DNA from: Alkalilimnicola sp. S0819
GTDB lineage: Bacteria; Pseudomonadota; Gammaproteobacteria; Nitrococcales; WHIW01
Reading direction: 5' to 3'
DNA: 64,000 bases
Assembly: GCF_009295635.1 (NCBI RefSeq)
Contig: NZ_WHIW01000005.1
Span: 141,846-205,845 of the forward strand
Shown: positions 29,394 through 38,929 of the stretch, in pieces
How the letters are laid out: each line of letters begins with the position of its first letter
Numbering within the stretch: position 1 is the first letter of the stretch
Position numbers and translations under genes: made by a program
The notes under the pieces: model-generated
Database searches by the model: none
What the model was told of the DNA's origin: nothing
What the model saw: only the letters and a program-made list of their open reading frames with translations

Positions 29394-30485
29394 ATGACCC
29401 CCTGGGAACGATATCAAGCCGATCTGAAACGGCCCGAATTCACCCATGACCCAGCCCAGGAAACCGCGGTGCGGCATCTGCAGCAGCTCTACGAGGCGCT
29501 GCTCGCCCGCCCGGAGCCGGGCATGATCGAGCGGATCTGGTCGCGACTGCGCCGCGAGCGGCCGGGGCCCGAGCGGGGGCTGTATTTCTGGGGCGGCGTC
29601 GGCCGGGGCAAGACCTACCTGGTGGATACCTTTTTCGAATGTCTGCCCTTCGAGGACAAGCGCCGCCTGCATTTTCACCGCTTCATGCACTGGGCACACG
29701 CCGAGCTCAAGCAGTTGAAGAACGCTCAGGACCCATTGGAGATCGTCGCTGAGCGTTTCGCCGCCGAGGCCCGGGTGATCTGCTTCGATGAGTTCTTCGT
29801 CTCGGACATCGCCGACGCGATGATCCTGGGGGGCTTGCTGCGTGGTCTGTTCGCCCGTGGCGTGACCCTGGTGGCCACCTCCAATATTCCGCCCCAGGAG
29901 CTTTACAAGGACGGCCTGCAGCGGGAGCGCTTCCTGCCCGCCATCGAACTGATACAGCGGCACACCACGGTGTTGAATGTGGACGGTGGCACGGATTATC
30001 GGCTGCGCTTTCTGGAGCAGGCGGAGATCTACCACACGCCGCTGGACGAGGGCGCCGACCGGGTGCTGGGGGAGGACTTTCGCCAGATTGCCGGGGAGCC
30101 GGGCCGTGAGGGAGAACCCCTGGAGGTGGAGGGTCGGTCGATCCCCACGCGCCGCTTGGCCGATGGGGTGGTCTGGTTCGACTTCAAGGCCCTGTGTGAT
30201 GGCCCCCGCAGCCAGAGCGATTACATCGAGATCGCGCGGGAGTTCCACACTGTGCTGGTCTCCGGGGTACCGGAGTTCCACCGGGAGCGGGATGATCAGG
30301 CGAGGCGCTTCATCAGCCTGGTGGACGAGTTCTATGACCGCAACGTGGTGCTGATCCTCAGTGCCGAGCGCCTGCCGGAGCAACTATACACCGGCAGGCG
30401 GCTGGCCTTCGCCTTCGAGCGCACCGTAAGCCGTCTGCAAGAGATGCAGTCCCGCGAGTACCTGGCCCGCGCCCACAGACCCTAG
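29394..30485 (+). CDS. zapE: Cell division protein ZapE (AFG1-like ATPase)
   Basis: AFG1 family AAA-type ATPase, acting on the Z-ring in gammaproteobacteria under stress or low oxygen. 363 residues. Walker A GGVGRGKTYLVD is near residue 67 and Walker B reads VICFDEFFVSDIADAMIL. VTLVATSNIPPQELYKDGLQRERFLPAI contains sensor 1 and the ZapE signature. Conserved C-terminal FISLVDEFYDRNVVLILSAE is present. The start ATG 29394 gives the typical TPWERYQADL opening. Confidence 0.94.
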   Translation: MTPWERYQADLKRPEFTHDPAQETAVRHLQQLYEALLARPEPGMIERIWSRLRRERPGPERGLYFWGGVGRGKTYLVDTFFECLPFEDKRRLHFHRFMHWAHAELKQLKNAQDPLEIVAERFAAEARVICFDEFFVSDIADAMILGGLLRGLFARGVTLVATSNIPPQELYKDGLQRERFLPAIELIQRHTTVLNVDGGTDYRLRFLEQAEIYHTPLDEGADRVLGEDFRQIAGEPGREGEPLEVEGRSIPTRRLADGVVWFDFKALCDGPRSQSDYIEIAREFHTVLVSGVPEFHRERDDQARRFISLVDEFYDRNVVLILSAERLPEQLYTGRRLAFAFERTVSRLQEMQSREYLARAHRP

Positions 30486-30688
30486 AGAGGCATTGGGCGG
30501 TTCCCATGGACCTCTGTCTGTCCGGCGTCCTTGTAAGGGCGATGGCGATTCGTCGCGAGTCCCACCTTGCCGAGGCACGCCTGGCTGGCGCAGAGGTGCG
30601 CGGGAAATGCCGGGTGTCTCCCTGGGGCGGATTGATCGGCGCCTCTCCGGTCCTGAGCGGGTCCGGGTTCACACTTCTTGTCGACTCA

Positions 30689-30706
30689 TCAACGTGTTAG
30701 CGTTGA
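30689..30706. promoter_or_regulatory. Perfect inverted repeat, possible operator
   Basis: TCAACGTGTTAGCGTTGA: 6 bp arms TCAACG/CGTTGA around 6 bp, 35 bp before the ATG at 30742. The size and symmetry suit a TetR-type dimer. The rest of 30486-30741 shows nothing else except a -35-like TTCACA at 30668-30673 without a good -10. Confidence 0.35.
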
Positions 30707-30741
30707 CGCTTGGCAGGGCCGCGGTGTGGGGGCAGGTGCCC

Positions 30742-31482
30742 ATGGAGGCGTTGCGGGAGCGAATCATACGGGCCCAGGGTGGCCGCCAGGCACTGTCCGG
30801 GGTCGGCGAGGTCATGGGCCGGGCCGCCTTCGGCGGCTGGGAGTTCAGTGCCCGTTTCTGTGCCAGCGTGCCCCGGGATGTGGATTTCCTGCTCCTTCCC
30901 GGCTCGGCCGAGGTAGCCTTCAGTGATTTCCCCGCGGCCACGCAGACGGCCTGGTTCGGGCCCCGGGGTACCCGCATCGAGAACGCCGCGGGCGTGTGCC
31001 TGGCCGAGCGAGAGGCGCCCGGTGCGGTGCTGCGCTCGGTGGGCCACTGGTTCGCCTGGGACACACTGGATGCGGTTTATTACTGTGGGCTCGCCCTTTG
31101 GCATGCGCTGGCGCCGCCTTTCCTGCTGATGCGGGAGGAGCTGGATGCCGAGGTGCTTCCCGAGTGCGAAGTGGCCGGCAAGCGCCTGCAGCGGCTGCGA
31201 TTATGTGCCACGGATGCGGCGATGCTCCCCGCCGGGGACCTGCTGCTCTACGCCGATGCCAGCGGCTTGCTGCAGCGCCTCGACTGCAGTTCGCCCTGCG
31301 CCGGCGGCTGGCCGCGCATGGCGCAGCTCTGCGAGGGGCACGAGGCGGTGGAGCGGGCCGTGCTGGCCACCCGGCGCCGGTTCCATGGCTGCTTCGGTGG
31401 GCAGCGCCAGTGGCCACTGATGCCGTTGGCCTGGCTGGAGCTGGATGATCTGGGCTTGGCAAGAAGCCGCCCGGCGGGCTGA
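30742..31482 (+). CDS. Uncharacterised protein
   Basis: 246 residues from ATG 30742; the frame is open upstream and GTG at 30736 is another option. No signal peptide or membrane helix. The pattern, with MEALRERIIRAQGGRQAL at the start, a middle WFAWDTLDAVYYCGLALWHALAPPFLL (split here: about residues 115-141) and a late LLLYADASGLLQRLDC, recalls a broad family of about 250-residue beta-rich unknown proteins with a W-x-D-x-h-x-Y-x-x-G-Y-A-x-W core, but this link is from memory and weak. Nearly abuts the convergent deacetylase gene (12 nt gap). Confidence 0.6.
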   Translation: MEALRERIIRAQGGRQALSGVGEVMGRAAFGGWEFSARFCASVPRDVDFLLLPGSAEVAFSDFPAATQTAWFGPRGTRIENAAGVCLAEREAPGAVLRSVGHWFAWDTLDAVYYCGLALWHALAPPFLLMREELDAEVLPECEVAGKRLQRLRLCATDAAMLPAGDLLLYADASGLLQRLDCSSPCAGGWPRMAQLCEGHEAVERAVLATRRRFHGCFGGQRQWPLMPLAWLELDDLGLARSRPAG

Positions 31483-31494
31483 TCAGCCGTTCTC

Positions 31495-32415
31495 CTACAG
31501 CAGCGCCTCCACGTGGGCGGCGGCACATTCCGCGAGCGCCTGCAGGTGGTAACCGCCCTCCAGGGTCGAGATCAGTCGCCCCTCGCTGTGCTGACGCGCC
31601 AACCGGCACAGCGCCTCGGTCAGCCAGCCATAGTCCTCCGCATGCAGCTCCAGCCCGGCCAGCGGGTCCAGGGCGTGTCCGTCGAAGCCGGCGCTGACCA
31701 GGATCAACTGCGGCGCGTAGTGATCCAGCGCCGGCAGCAGTGTGGTCTCCCAGGCCTCGCGGAATTCCTTGGAGCCCGCCCCCGGCGCCAGCGGGACATT
31801 CCAGCAATTCTGTTCGCCGCGCTCGTTCTGGCTGCCGGTGCCGGGGTAGAGCGGGCTCTGTTGGCTGGAGAAGAACCGGTAGGGCGCGCGCCCCGTGATC
31901 ATGTGCTGGCTGCCATTGCCATGGTGCACGTCGAAGTCCACCACGGCGATCCGCTCCAGGCCGTGCACCGCGGCGGCCTGGGCCGCACCCACCATGACGT
32001 TGTTGAACAGGCAAAAGCCCATGGCGCGGGCGGCCTCGGCGTGGTGGCCGGGGGGGCGCACCGCGCAGAAGGCATGTTCCAGGGCACCGGCCATGATCTG
32101 GTCCACGGCGTCGGTGAGGGCCCCGGCGGCGCGCAGCGCGGCCTCGCCGGAGCCGGGCGAGAGCAGGGTGTCGGCGTCCAGGGTTCGCTGCCCTGTGGTG
32201 GGCACGGCGCTCAGTACCCGATTCACGTAGTCGGCGGTGTGCACGCGCTGCAGTTGCTCACGGGTGGCCCGTGGCGGCTCGTGGCGCTGCAGATCCTGAA
32301 AGCGGGGAGCTTCCAGCGCGCTGAGTACGGCGCGCAGTCGGGCGGCCGACTCGGGATGACCCGGGCCGGTGTCGTGCTCCAGGCAGGCCGGGTGGGTGTA
32401 GAGCCAGGTGTTCAT
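31495..32415 (-). CDS. Histone deacetylase family (acetoin utilisation/acetylpolyamine-type) hydrolase
   Basis: Zinc-dependent deacetylase-fold enzyme, 306 residues from ATG 32415. It carries the active-site RPPGHHAEAARAMGFCLFNN, the zinc ligands in VDFDVHHGNG (D-x-H) and the second aspartate in VSAGFDGHALDPLAG, and the C-terminal TLEGGYHL. All catalytic residues look intact. Bacterial members remove acyl groups from small amines or proteins; the substrate is unknown. Downstream of metW on the same strand, but 95 nt away. Confidence 0.93.
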   Translation of the reverse strand: MNTWLYTHPACLEHDTGPGHPESAARLRAVLSALEAPRFQDLQRHEPPRATREQLQRVHTADYVNRVLSAVPTTGQRTLDADTLLSPGSGEAALRAAGALTDAVDQIMAGALEHAFCAVRPPGHHAEAARAMGFCLFNNVMVGAAQAAAVHGLERIAVVDFDVHHGNGSQHMITGRAPYRFFSSQQSPLYPGTGSQNERGEQNCWNVPLAPGAGSKEFREAWETTLLPALDHYAPQLILVSAGFDGHALDPLAGLELHAEDYGWLTEALCRLARQHSEGRLISTLEGGYHLQALAECAAAHVEALL

Positions 32416-32510
32416 GGTGCGCCATCCGCTTGCGGGTATTAACGGATAGTGCGGTGGCAGGTGCGCGCCTGACAAGGGGGGCGGAGGAAGGCGGTGCGGC
32501 GGCTGCCCGA

Positions 32511-33122
32511 TTATCCGGCGCCGTTCCTGCGCCGGAAGCGGTACAGGGCGATCTCGCCAAGCAGATTGGGCAGCAAACGTGCCCCGTAGTTGTGGCGATG
32601 GTGGCTGTCCATCACCCGGCTCTCCAGGATCTCGATGTCGCGTTCGCCGCACAGCGCCTGGAAGTCCCGCACGGTGCACAGGTGAATGTTCGGGGTGTCG
32701 TACCAGGAGTTGGGCAGGGCCTTGCTCACCGGCATGCGCCCCTTGATGGCCAGATGATAGCGCAACCGCCAGTAGGCGAAGTTGGGGAAGGTAACGATCC
32801 CTTCCCGGCCCACCCGCAGCATTTCCTCCAGCAACCAGTCCGGGTAGCGCACCGCCTGCAGGGTCTGGCTCATGACCACGTAGTCGAAGGAGTGGGCGTC
32901 GAAGTCCGACAGGCCCTCGTCCAGGTCGGACTGGATGACGTTCACGCCGTTGCGAATGCAGCGCACGATATTGTCCGGGTCGATCTCCAGCCCGTAGCCG
33001 GTCACGTCCCGTTCCTCGCGCAAATGCTGCAACAGCGCGCCATCGCCACAGCCCAGGTCCAGCACCCGGCTGCCGGGCAGGATCCAGTCGGCGATGGCGG
33101 CCAGATCGCGACGCAGGTTCAT
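32511..33122 (-). CDS. metW: MetW methyltransferase-like protein of methionine biosynthesis
   Basis: 203 residues with the MetW pattern: [26 protein letters not shown] (SAM motif I), [50 protein letters not shown] and [10 protein letters not shown]. MetW partners MetX and is thought to be needed for its activity in some species. It overlaps metX by 4 nt (ATGA), a near-universal metXW fusion-like arrangement. Confidence 0.95.
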   Translation of the reverse strand: MNLRRDLAAIADWILPGSRVLDLGCGDGALLQHLREERDVTGYGLEIDPDNIVRCIRNGVNVIQSDLDEGLSDFDAHSFDYVVMSQTLQAVRYPDWLLEEMLRVGREGIVTFPNFAYWRLRYHLAIKGRMPVSKALPNSWYDTPNIHLCTVRDFQALCGERDIEILESRVMDSHHRHNYGARLLPNLLGEIALYRFRRRNGAG

Positions 33123-34273
33123 GCCGACCCCTCCCGGGCGACTCGCGCCATGTACGCGCTGAAGGCGTCCAGATAGGCGGGTATAGGCATGAGGAAGGCA
33201 TCATGGCCCTGGGGGGCGTCGACTTCCGCGTAGCTGACATCCTTGTCGCCATCGAGCAGGGCACGCACGATCTCCCGGGAGCGGTCCGGGGCGAAGCGCC
33301 AGTCGCTGGTGAAGGAGGCGATGAAAAAGCCGGCCTGCACCGCGCTCAGCGCCTTGGAGAGGTCACCGCCGTGGCGGGCGGCGGGATCGAAGTAGTCCAG
33401 CGCCCGGGTCATCAGCAGGTAGGTGTTGGCGTCGAAGCGGTCGACGAAGGAGGCGCCCTGGTAGCGCAGGTAGCTCTCCACCTCGAAGTCCACATCGAAA
33501 CTGAAGGTGTAGTCTTCCTTGCCCTGGCGAAGCTCGCGGCCGAATTTCTTCCCCATGGCGTCATCGGAGAGATAGGTGATGTGGCCGAGCATGCGCGCCA
33601 GTGCCAGCCCCTGGCGGGGCAGGGTGTCTTCGCGCCGGTAATGGCCGTTGAGGAACTCCGGATCCGACATGATCGCCTGGCGGGCGACCTCGTTGAAGGC
33701 GATGTTCTGGGCCGAGAGCCGCGGGGCGGCCGCGATCACCACGCTGTGACGCAGACGCTCGGGATAATCGATGGCCCATTGCAGCGCCTGCATGCCGCCC
33801 AGGCTGCCCCCCACCACCGCCGCCCAGCGGGCGATGCCCAGCTGATCCGCCAGCCGCGCCTGGCTGCGCACCCAGTCGGCGACGGTAACCACGGGGAAGT
33901 CCGCGCCGTAGGCGGCGCCGGTTTCCGGATCAATGCTGGTGGGGCCGGTGGAGCCGTGGCAGCCGCCCAGATTGTTGCTGCACACCACGAAGAAGCGGTC
34001 GGTGTCTATGGGCTTGCCGGGGCCTATGCAGGCTTCCCACCAGCCGGGCTTGCGCTCATCCACGCTGTGGTAGCCCGCGGCGTGATGGTTGCCCGAGAGC
34101 GCATGGCAGATCAGCACCGCGTTGCTGGCGTCGGCGTTCAGCCGGCCATAGGTCTCGTAGACCAGGTCATGGCACGGCAGCACGCGACCGCAATCCAGGG
34201 TGAGCGGTTCGCTGATGTGCAGCTTTTGAGGGGTGACCAGGCCGACGGAGTCGGCCGGCAATGTCTTGGGCAT
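33119..34273 (-). CDS. metX: Homoserine O-acyltransferase MetX
   Basis: Alpha/beta hydrolase-fold acyltransferase activating homoserine in methionine synthesis. 384 residues. Catalytic triad: S157 in [14 protein letters not shown]324 in FTSDWRF and H357 in QGHDAF. The N-terminal block [20 protein letters not shown] and [16 protein letters not shown] are typical. Gammaproteobacterial MetX enzymes often use succinyl-CoA rather than acetyl-CoA (family knowledge), so the acyl donor is left open. Coupled to metW; upstream lie yggT, proC and yggS on the same strand. Confidence 0.95.
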   Translation of the reverse strand: MPKTLPADSVGLVTPQKLHISEPLTLDCGRVLPCHDLVYETYGRLNADASNAVLICHALSGNHHAAGYHSVDERKPGWWEACIGPGKPIDTDRFFVVCSNNLGGCHGSTGPTSIDPETGAAYGADFPVVTVADWVRSQARLADQLGIARWAAVVGGSLGGMQALQWAIDYPERLRHSVVIAAAPRLSAQNIAFNEVARQAIMSDPEFLNGHYRREDTLPRQGLALARMLGHITYLSDDAMGKKFGRELRQGKEDYTFSFDVDFEVESYLRYQGASFVDRFDANTYLLMTRALDYFDPAARHGGDLSKALSAVQAGFFIASFTSDWRFAPDRSREIVRALLDGDKDVSYAEVDAPQGHDAFLMPIPAYLDAFSAYMARVAREGSA

Positions 34274-34406
34274 TGGCGGCTTGTCAGCACTCGAGCGGAT
34301 TAGCTGCCAAGTCTACGGCCGGTGCCCTTGAGCCGCAAGCTCAGGCGCCAGGATCCTCCCCAGTGGTCGTGGCCTTGGCCGCTCTCACCGGGCGGGGGCG
34401 GGTGCC

Positions 34407-34958
34407 TTATACCAGGCCGCGCAGCATGGGGAAGATATCGCCGATCAGATAGCGCAGGAACATGATCCCCAGCAGTGCCACGGCCGGCGAGAAGTCGATG
34501 CCCGCCGGGGTGGGCAGGACATTGCGGATGGGGCGCAGGATAGGTCCGGTGAGGCTGTCCAGCACGCTCATGACCGGGTGGTAGCCCTGGGCTACCCAGC
34601 TCAGGATCACCTGCCCGATCAGGGCGATGAAGTAGATGTTCAGCAGCAGCCCGATCAGCTTGCCCACGGTGAGGATGGCGAGCAGCAAGGGCTCGGGCGC
34701 CCCGCCGCGGATCAGCACCCACACGGCCATGGCGATCAGCTGCAGCACGAGGATGATGACGAGGCTGGCAGTGTCGATGCCGCGCCAGCCGGGTAGCACC
34801 CGGCGCAGCGGGCGCAGCAGCGGCGCGGTGATGCGCACGATGAACTGGGAGAAGGGGTTGTAGAAATCCGCCCGGGTGAGCTGCAGCATCAGCCGCAGCA
34901 TGAAAGCCCCCACATAGAGCTGGGAGACGGTCAGCCAGAGAAACTCCATGGCGCGCAT
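34407..34958 (-). CDS. yggT: YggT family membrane protein
   Basis: 183 residues with two YggT domains, each a pair of helices: FMLRLMLQLTRADFYNPFSQ then LVIILVLQLIAMAVWVLI, and LLLNIYFIALIGQVILSWVA then VALLGIMFLRYLIGDIF. PFSQFIVRITAPLLRPLRRVLP and the second GPILRPIRNVLP are the repeat signature. Implicated in osmotic tolerance or cell division in other bacteria. ATG 34958 is 4 nt after the proC stop (ATG 34949 is an alternative). Confidence 0.92.
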   Translation of the reverse strand: MRAMEFLWLTVSQLYVGAFMLRLMLQLTRADFYNPFSQFIVRITAPLLRPLRRVLPGWRGIDTASLVIILVLQLIAMAVWVLIRGGAPEPLLLAILTVGKLIGLLLNIYFIALIGQVILSWVAQGYHPVMSVLDSLTGPILRPIRNVLPTPAGIDFSPAVALLGIMFLRYLIGDIFPMLRGLV

Positions 34959-34962
34959 TGCT

Positions 34963-35787
34963 TTACTCTCCCAGCAGATTGCCCAGTTCGTCGGCGCGTT
35001 CCGCGGCGGCGGCCACGGCGCGGGCCATCAGCTTGCGAAAATCCCCCGCCTCCAGCACGCCGATGCCCGCCTCGGTGGTGCCGCCGGGGGAGGTGACCTG
35101 ACGGCGCAGTTCCGCCGGCGAGGCCTGGCTCTCCAGCGCCATCTTGGCAGCACCAAAAGCGGTCTGCAGCACCAGTAGCCGGGCGGCCTCGGCGGACAGT
35201 CCCTGGGCGCGGCCCGCCTCCTCCAACGCTTCCATCTGCAGGAAGAAATAGGCCGGGCCGCTGCCGGAAACCGCGGTGACCGCGTCCATCAGGGTCTCAT
35301 CGTCCAGCCACTGGGTCAGGCCCGCCGCGCGCAGCAGGCTCTCGGCCAGCGCCCGCTGGGCTTCGCTGACCCGCGGGTTGGCATACAGCGCGGTGGCGCC
35401 GCTTTGCACCAGCGCGGGGGTGTTGGGCATGGCTCGCACCACCGCGGCCTCGCCACCCAGCCAGCGGTTCAGGTCCGGCTCGCGCACGCCGGCGGCGATG
35501 GAGATGAACACGGGCCGACGATCGCCGATCACCTCGCGCAGGTCCTCGGCCACGGTCTTCATGATCTGCGGCTTGATCGCCAGCACCACGGCGTCGGCCT
35601 CGCGGAGCAGTTCGTGGTTGTCGCGGGCGGCGTGGATGCGGAATTCCTCGCACAGCGCGGCCAGCCGGTCGTTGTCCGGTTCGGCCACCCGGATGCGTTC
35701 CGCCGGGTAGTCGTCGGCGATCAGCCCGCCGATCAGGCTGCGGGCCATGTTGCCGCCGCCGATGAAGCCGATGATGGCTTGGTTCAT
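34963..35787 (-). CDS. proC: Pyrroline-5-carboxylate reductase
   Basis: NAD(P)H-dependent last step of proline synthesis. 274 residues. Rossmann motif IGFIGGGNMARSLIGGL at the N-terminus; VLAIKPQ, RAMPNTPALVQSGATALY and the C-terminal signature AVSGSGPAYFF with RRQVTSPGGTTEAGIGVL are all intact. Start overlaps the end of yggS by 4 nt. yggS-proC-yggT is a conserved string in gammaproteobacteria. Confidence 0.96.
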   Translation of the reverse strand: MNQAIIGFIGGGNMARSLIGGLIADDYPAERIRVAEPDNDRLAALCEEFRIHAARDNHELLREADAVVLAIKPQIMKTVAEDLREVIGDRRPVFISIAAGVREPDLNRWLGGEAAVVRAMPNTPALVQSGATALYANPRVSEAQRALAESLLRAAGLTQWLDDETLMDAVTAVSGSGPAYFFLQMEALEEAGRAQGLSAEAARLLVLQTAFGAAKMALESQASPAELRRQVTSPGGTTEAGIGVLEAGDFRKLMARAVAAAAERADELGNLLGE

Positions 35788-36482
35788 GCGTGTTCTCCTT
35801 GTTCCCGGGGACCGAACAGGGCGGTGCCGATGCGCACCAGGGTGCAGCCCTCGGCCACGGCCGCTTCCAGATCGCCGGACATGCCCATGGACAGGGTGTC
35901 CAGTGCCAGCCCGGTTTCCCGGCAATGTGCCTGCAGCGCGGCGAGCCTGGCGAAGGCCGCCCGCTGGCGGCTGAAGTCCGAATCCGGCGCGGGTATGCAC
36001 ATCAGGCCCCGCAGCCGCAGCCGGGGCAGCGCGGCGATGGCGTGCGCCAGCGCCAGGGTGTCGCGCGGGCTGCAGCCAGACTTGCTGGCTTCGCCGCTGA
36101 TGTTCACCTGCAGGCAGACCTGCAAGGGCGCGCGCCCCGGCGGACGTTGTTCCGACAGTCGCCGGGCCACCTTGAGCCGGTCCAGAGTGTGAACCCAATC
36201 AAAGTTTAGCGCGATATCCTTTGTCTTATTGGACTGTATGGGCCCAATGTAGTGCCATTCCAGGTCCAGATCCCGCAGCTGCGCCTGCTTTCCCAGCGCC
36301 TCGGAGAGGTAGTTCTCGCCGAAGCGGCGCAGGCCGGCGGCGTGGGCGGCGCGCAGGGCCGACGCCGGCTGGCGCTTGCTTACCGCGAGCAGGGTGACAC
36401 TGCCGGCGGGACGCCCGAAACGTTGCTCGGCGGCCTGGAGGCGGCTCCGAGTGGAGCTGACGCGCTCGGCGATGGCGCTCAT
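35784..36482 (-). CDS. yggS: YggS family PLP homeostasis protein
   Basis: Single-domain TIM-barrel PLP carrier (PLPBP/COG0325) that buffers pyridoxal phosphate. 232 residues. The PLP lysine is K36 in LLAVSKRQPA. GENYLSEALGKQ, WHYIGPIQSNKTKDI, VNISGEASKSG and the phosphate-binding LSMGMSGDLEAA are family motifs. It has no catalytic activity of its own (family knowledge). Divergent from pilT. Confidence 0.95.
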   Translation of the reverse strand: MSAIAERVSSTRSRLQAAEQRFGRPAGSVTLLAVSKRQPASALRAAHAAGLRRFGENYLSEALGKQAQLRDLDLEWHYIGPIQSNKTKDIALNFDWVHTLDRLKVARRLSEQRPPGRAPLQVCLQVNISGEASKSGCSPRDTLALAHAIAALPRLRLRGLMCIPAPDSDFSRQRAAFARLAALQAHCRETGLALDTLSMGMSGDLEAAVAEGCTLVRIGTALFGPREQGEHA

Positions 36483-36520
36483 TGTTGCCTGCCCTGGTGC
36501 TTGACGGTAACTTGGAATGT

Positions 36521-36536
36521 CCGCCGCATTCGGCGG
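36521..36536. promoter_or_regulatory. Hairpin in the yggS-pilT divergent intergenic region
   Basis: CCGCCG/CGGCGG with a CATT loop lies between the divergent starts. A -35-like TTGACG is at 36501-36506, but no matching -10 is clear, so promoters are not assigned. The hairpin would lie in the pilT leader or at an operator. Confidence 0.3.
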
Positions 36537-36589
36537 GCGCGATAGAACATAACAAGAGCCAACCAGCGAAAACAGCTCGGGGGAACTTC

Positions 36590-37627
36590 GTGGATATCTC
36601 TGACCTGCTTGCCTTCTCGGTAAAGAACAACGCCTCCGATCTGCACATCTCCGCCGGCATGCCGCCGATGATCCGCGTCGATGGCGATGTGCGCCGGATC
36701 AACCTGCCGGCGCTGGAACACAAGGATGTTCACTCGCTGGTCTACGACATCATGAACGACAAGCAGCGCAAGGACTTCGAGGAGTTCCTGGAGACTGACT
36801 TCTCCTTCGAGATCCCGAACCTGGCGCGCTTTCGCGTCAACGCCTTCAACCACAACCGCGGCGCCGGCGCGGTGTTCCGTACCATCCCCTCCAATGTGCT
36901 CACCCTGGAGGAGCTGGGTTGTCCGCCGGTGTTCAAGGACATCGCCGACAACCCCCGCGGCATCGTGCTGGTCACCGGGCCTACGGGTTCGGGGAAATCC
37001 ACCACCCTGGCGGCGATGGTGAACTACAAGAACGAGAATTACCACGAGCACATCCTCACCGTGGAAGACCCCATCGAGTTCGTCCACGAATCGAAGAAGA
37101 GCCTGGTGAACCAGCGCGAAGTGCACCGCGACACCCTGGGTTTCAACGAGGCCCTGCGCTCGGCGCTGCGCGAGGACCCGGACGTGATCCTGGTGGGTGA
37201 GCTTCGCGACCTGGAGACCATCCGCCTGGCGCTGACCGCCGCGGAAACCGGGCATCTGGTGTTCGGCACCCTGCACACCAGCTCTGCCGCGAAGACCATC
37301 GACCGCATCATCGATGTGTTTCCCGCCGCCGAGAAATCCATGGTGCGCTCCATGCTCTCCGAGTCGCTACGGGCGGTCATCGCCCAGACCCTGCTGAAGA
37401 AGGTAGGCGGGGGGCGCATCGCGGCGCACGAGATCATGATCGGCACGCCGGCCATCCGCAACCTGATTCGTGAGGACAAGGTGGCGCAGATGTACTCCGC
37501 CATCCAGACCGGCCAGGGGACCGGCATGCAGACCCTGGACCAGTGCCTGCAGGGCTTGGTGCGCAAGGGGCTGGTGAGCAAGCAGGACGCCCAGAAGAAG
37601 GCGGCCAACAAGGATTCCTTTATCTAG
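36590..37627 (+). CDS. pilT: Type IV pilus retraction ATPase PilT
   Basis: Hexameric ATPase that depolymerises the pilus during twitching motility. 345 residues from GTG 36590 (the start giving the family N-terminus DISDLLAFSVKNNASDLHIS); no ATG fits. Walker A VTGPTGSGKSTT with K136, Asp box EDPIEF, Walker B ILVGELRDLETI and His box HLVFGTLHTSS are intact, and the PilT-specific C-terminal AIRNLIRE is present (TPAIRNLIREDK). Followed 34 nt later by pilU. Confidence 0.97.
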   Translation: MDISDLLAFSVKNNASDLHISAGMPPMIRVDGDVRRINLPALEHKDVHSLVYDIMNDKQRKDFEEFLETDFSFEIPNLARFRVNAFNHNRGAGAVFRTIPSNVLTLEELGCPPVFKDIADNPRGIVLVTGPTGSGKSTTLAAMVNYKNENYHEHILTVEDPIEFVHESKKSLVNQREVHRDTLGFNEALRSALREDPDVILVGELRDLETIRLALTAAETGHLVFGTLHTSSAAKTIDRIIDVFPAAEKSMVRSMLSESLRAVIAQTLLKKVGGGRIAAHEIMIGTPAIRNLIREDKVAQMYSAIQTGQGTGMQTLDQCLQGLVRKGLVSKQDAQKKAANKDSFI

Positions 37628-37661
37628 GCCCGGCGCGGGTGCGCAGAAGAACAATTAGGTA

Positions 37662-38807
37662 ATGCATATGGATTTCAATGCCTTGCTGGAGCTCATGGTC
37701 AACAAGAAGGGCTCGGATCTGTTCATCACCGCAGGCATGCCGCCGTCGATGAAGATCTCCGGGCGACTCGCTCCGGTGACCAAGAGCAAGCTCACCCCCG
37801 AGCAGGCCCGTCAGGTGGTGCTTTCCATCATGAACGAGCGCCAGCGCGAGGAGTTCGAGGCCACCCACGAGTGCAACTTCGCCATCAGCGCTACGGGGCT
37901 GGGGCGTTTCCGTGTCAGCGCCTTCTACCAACGCAACAATGTGGGCATGGTGCTGCGTCGGATCGAGACCAATATTCCGTCCACCGACGAGCTGAAGCTG
38001 CCGGCGGTGATCAAGGAATTCGCCATGATCAAGCGCGGCCTGGTGATCTTCGTGGGCGCCACCGGCACGGGCAAGTCCACCTCGCTGGCCTCGATGATCA
38101 GCTACCGCAACCACAACAGCACCGGCCATATCATCACCATCGAGGACCCCATCGAGTTCATCCACCAGCACGCCGGCTGCATCGTCACCCAGCGCGAGGT
38201 GGGCATAGACACCGAGTCCTTCGATGTGGCGCTGAAGAACACCCTGCGCCAGGCGCCCGACGTGATCCTGATCGGCGAAATCCGCACCCAGGACACCATG
38301 GACTACGCCATCGCTTTCGCCGAGACCGGCCATCTGTGCCTGGCGACCCTGCACGCCAACAACGCCAACCAGGCCATGGATCGCATCGTCAACTTCTTCC
38401 CGCCGGAGCGGCACAACCAGCTGTTCATGGACCTGTCGTTGAACCTGAAGGGCGTGGTGGCCCAGCAGCTGATTCCCACCCCGGACGGCAAGGGGCGGGT
38501 GCCCGCGGTGGAGGTGCTCAAGGGCACGCCGCTGGTGGCCGACAAGATCCGCGCCGGCGAGGTGCACGAGCTGAAGGAGATCATGAAGCGCTCCCGGGAG
38601 CAGGGCATGCAGACCTTCGACCAGCACCTGTTCGAGCTCTACAAGAGCGGCCAGATCACCTACGAGGACGCGCTGCGTTACGCCGATTCGGAGAACGAGG
38701 TGCGGCTGATGGCCAAGCTGGGCGCCGATGACACCCAGGAGCGGCTGGAGAGCGCCACTGCCGGCATGACCCTGGTGGATGAGCGGGCCGGCGACCACCG
38801 GTACTGA
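37662..38807 (+). CDS. pilU: Type IV pilus retraction ATPase PilU
   Basis: PilT-dependent accessory retraction motor. 381 residues from ATG 37662 (ATG 37668 also possible). Walker A VGATGTGKSTSLA, EDPIEFIHQH, Walker B VILIGEIRTQDTM and HLCLATLHANNANQAMDR identify a PilT/PilU ATPase; lack of AIRNLIRE and a longer C-terminal tail (EVRLMAKLGADDTQERLESA) point to PilU. In an operon with pilT, followed by a strong hairpin. Confidence 0.95.
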   Translation: MHMDFNALLELMVNKKGSDLFITAGMPPSMKISGRLAPVTKSKLTPEQARQVVLSIMNERQREEFEATHECNFAISATGLGRFRVSAFYQRNNVGMVLRRIETNIPSTDELKLPAVIKEFAMIKRGLVIFVGATGTGKSTSLASMISYRNHNSTGHIITIEDPIEFIHQHAGCIVTQREVGIDTESFDVALKNTLRQAPDVILIGEIRTQDTMDYAIAFAETGHLCLATLHANNANQAMDRIVNFFPPERHNQLFMDLSLNLKGVVAQQLIPTPDGKGRVPAVEVLKGTPLVADKIRAGEVHELKEIMKRSREQGMQTFDQHLFELYKSGQITYEDALRYADSENEVRLMAKLGADDTQERLESATAGMTLVDERAGDHRY

Positions 38808-38827
38808 TGCGCTGCCGGCGGCTGCCG

Positions 38828-38850
38828 GGCGCTGGGGTCGCCCCGGCGCC
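38828..38850 (+). terminator. Hairpin terminator after pilU
   Basis: GGCGC/GCGCC and GGGG/CCCC stems joined by a T-G wobble around a TCG loop, about 10 bp in all, 21 nt after the pilU stop. A short CTTTTC lies 8 nt further on. Confidence 0.5.
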
Positions 38851-38929
38851 TGTGGGCCTTTTCGGACCTCGCGGCGCGGCCGCGGAGCTTGGGCCGGCAG
38901 GAAAGTCGGACCCTCTCTGAGTACTTGCC

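Noticed and set aside
30493..30741. N-terminal extension of the unknown gene at 30742
   Set aside because: It would cover the inverted repeat, is Arg/Gly/Pro-rich and lacks a ribosome binding site.
34274..34406. SAM-type riboswitch before metX
   Set aside because: Only short imperfect hairpins; no conserved riboswitch core was recognised.
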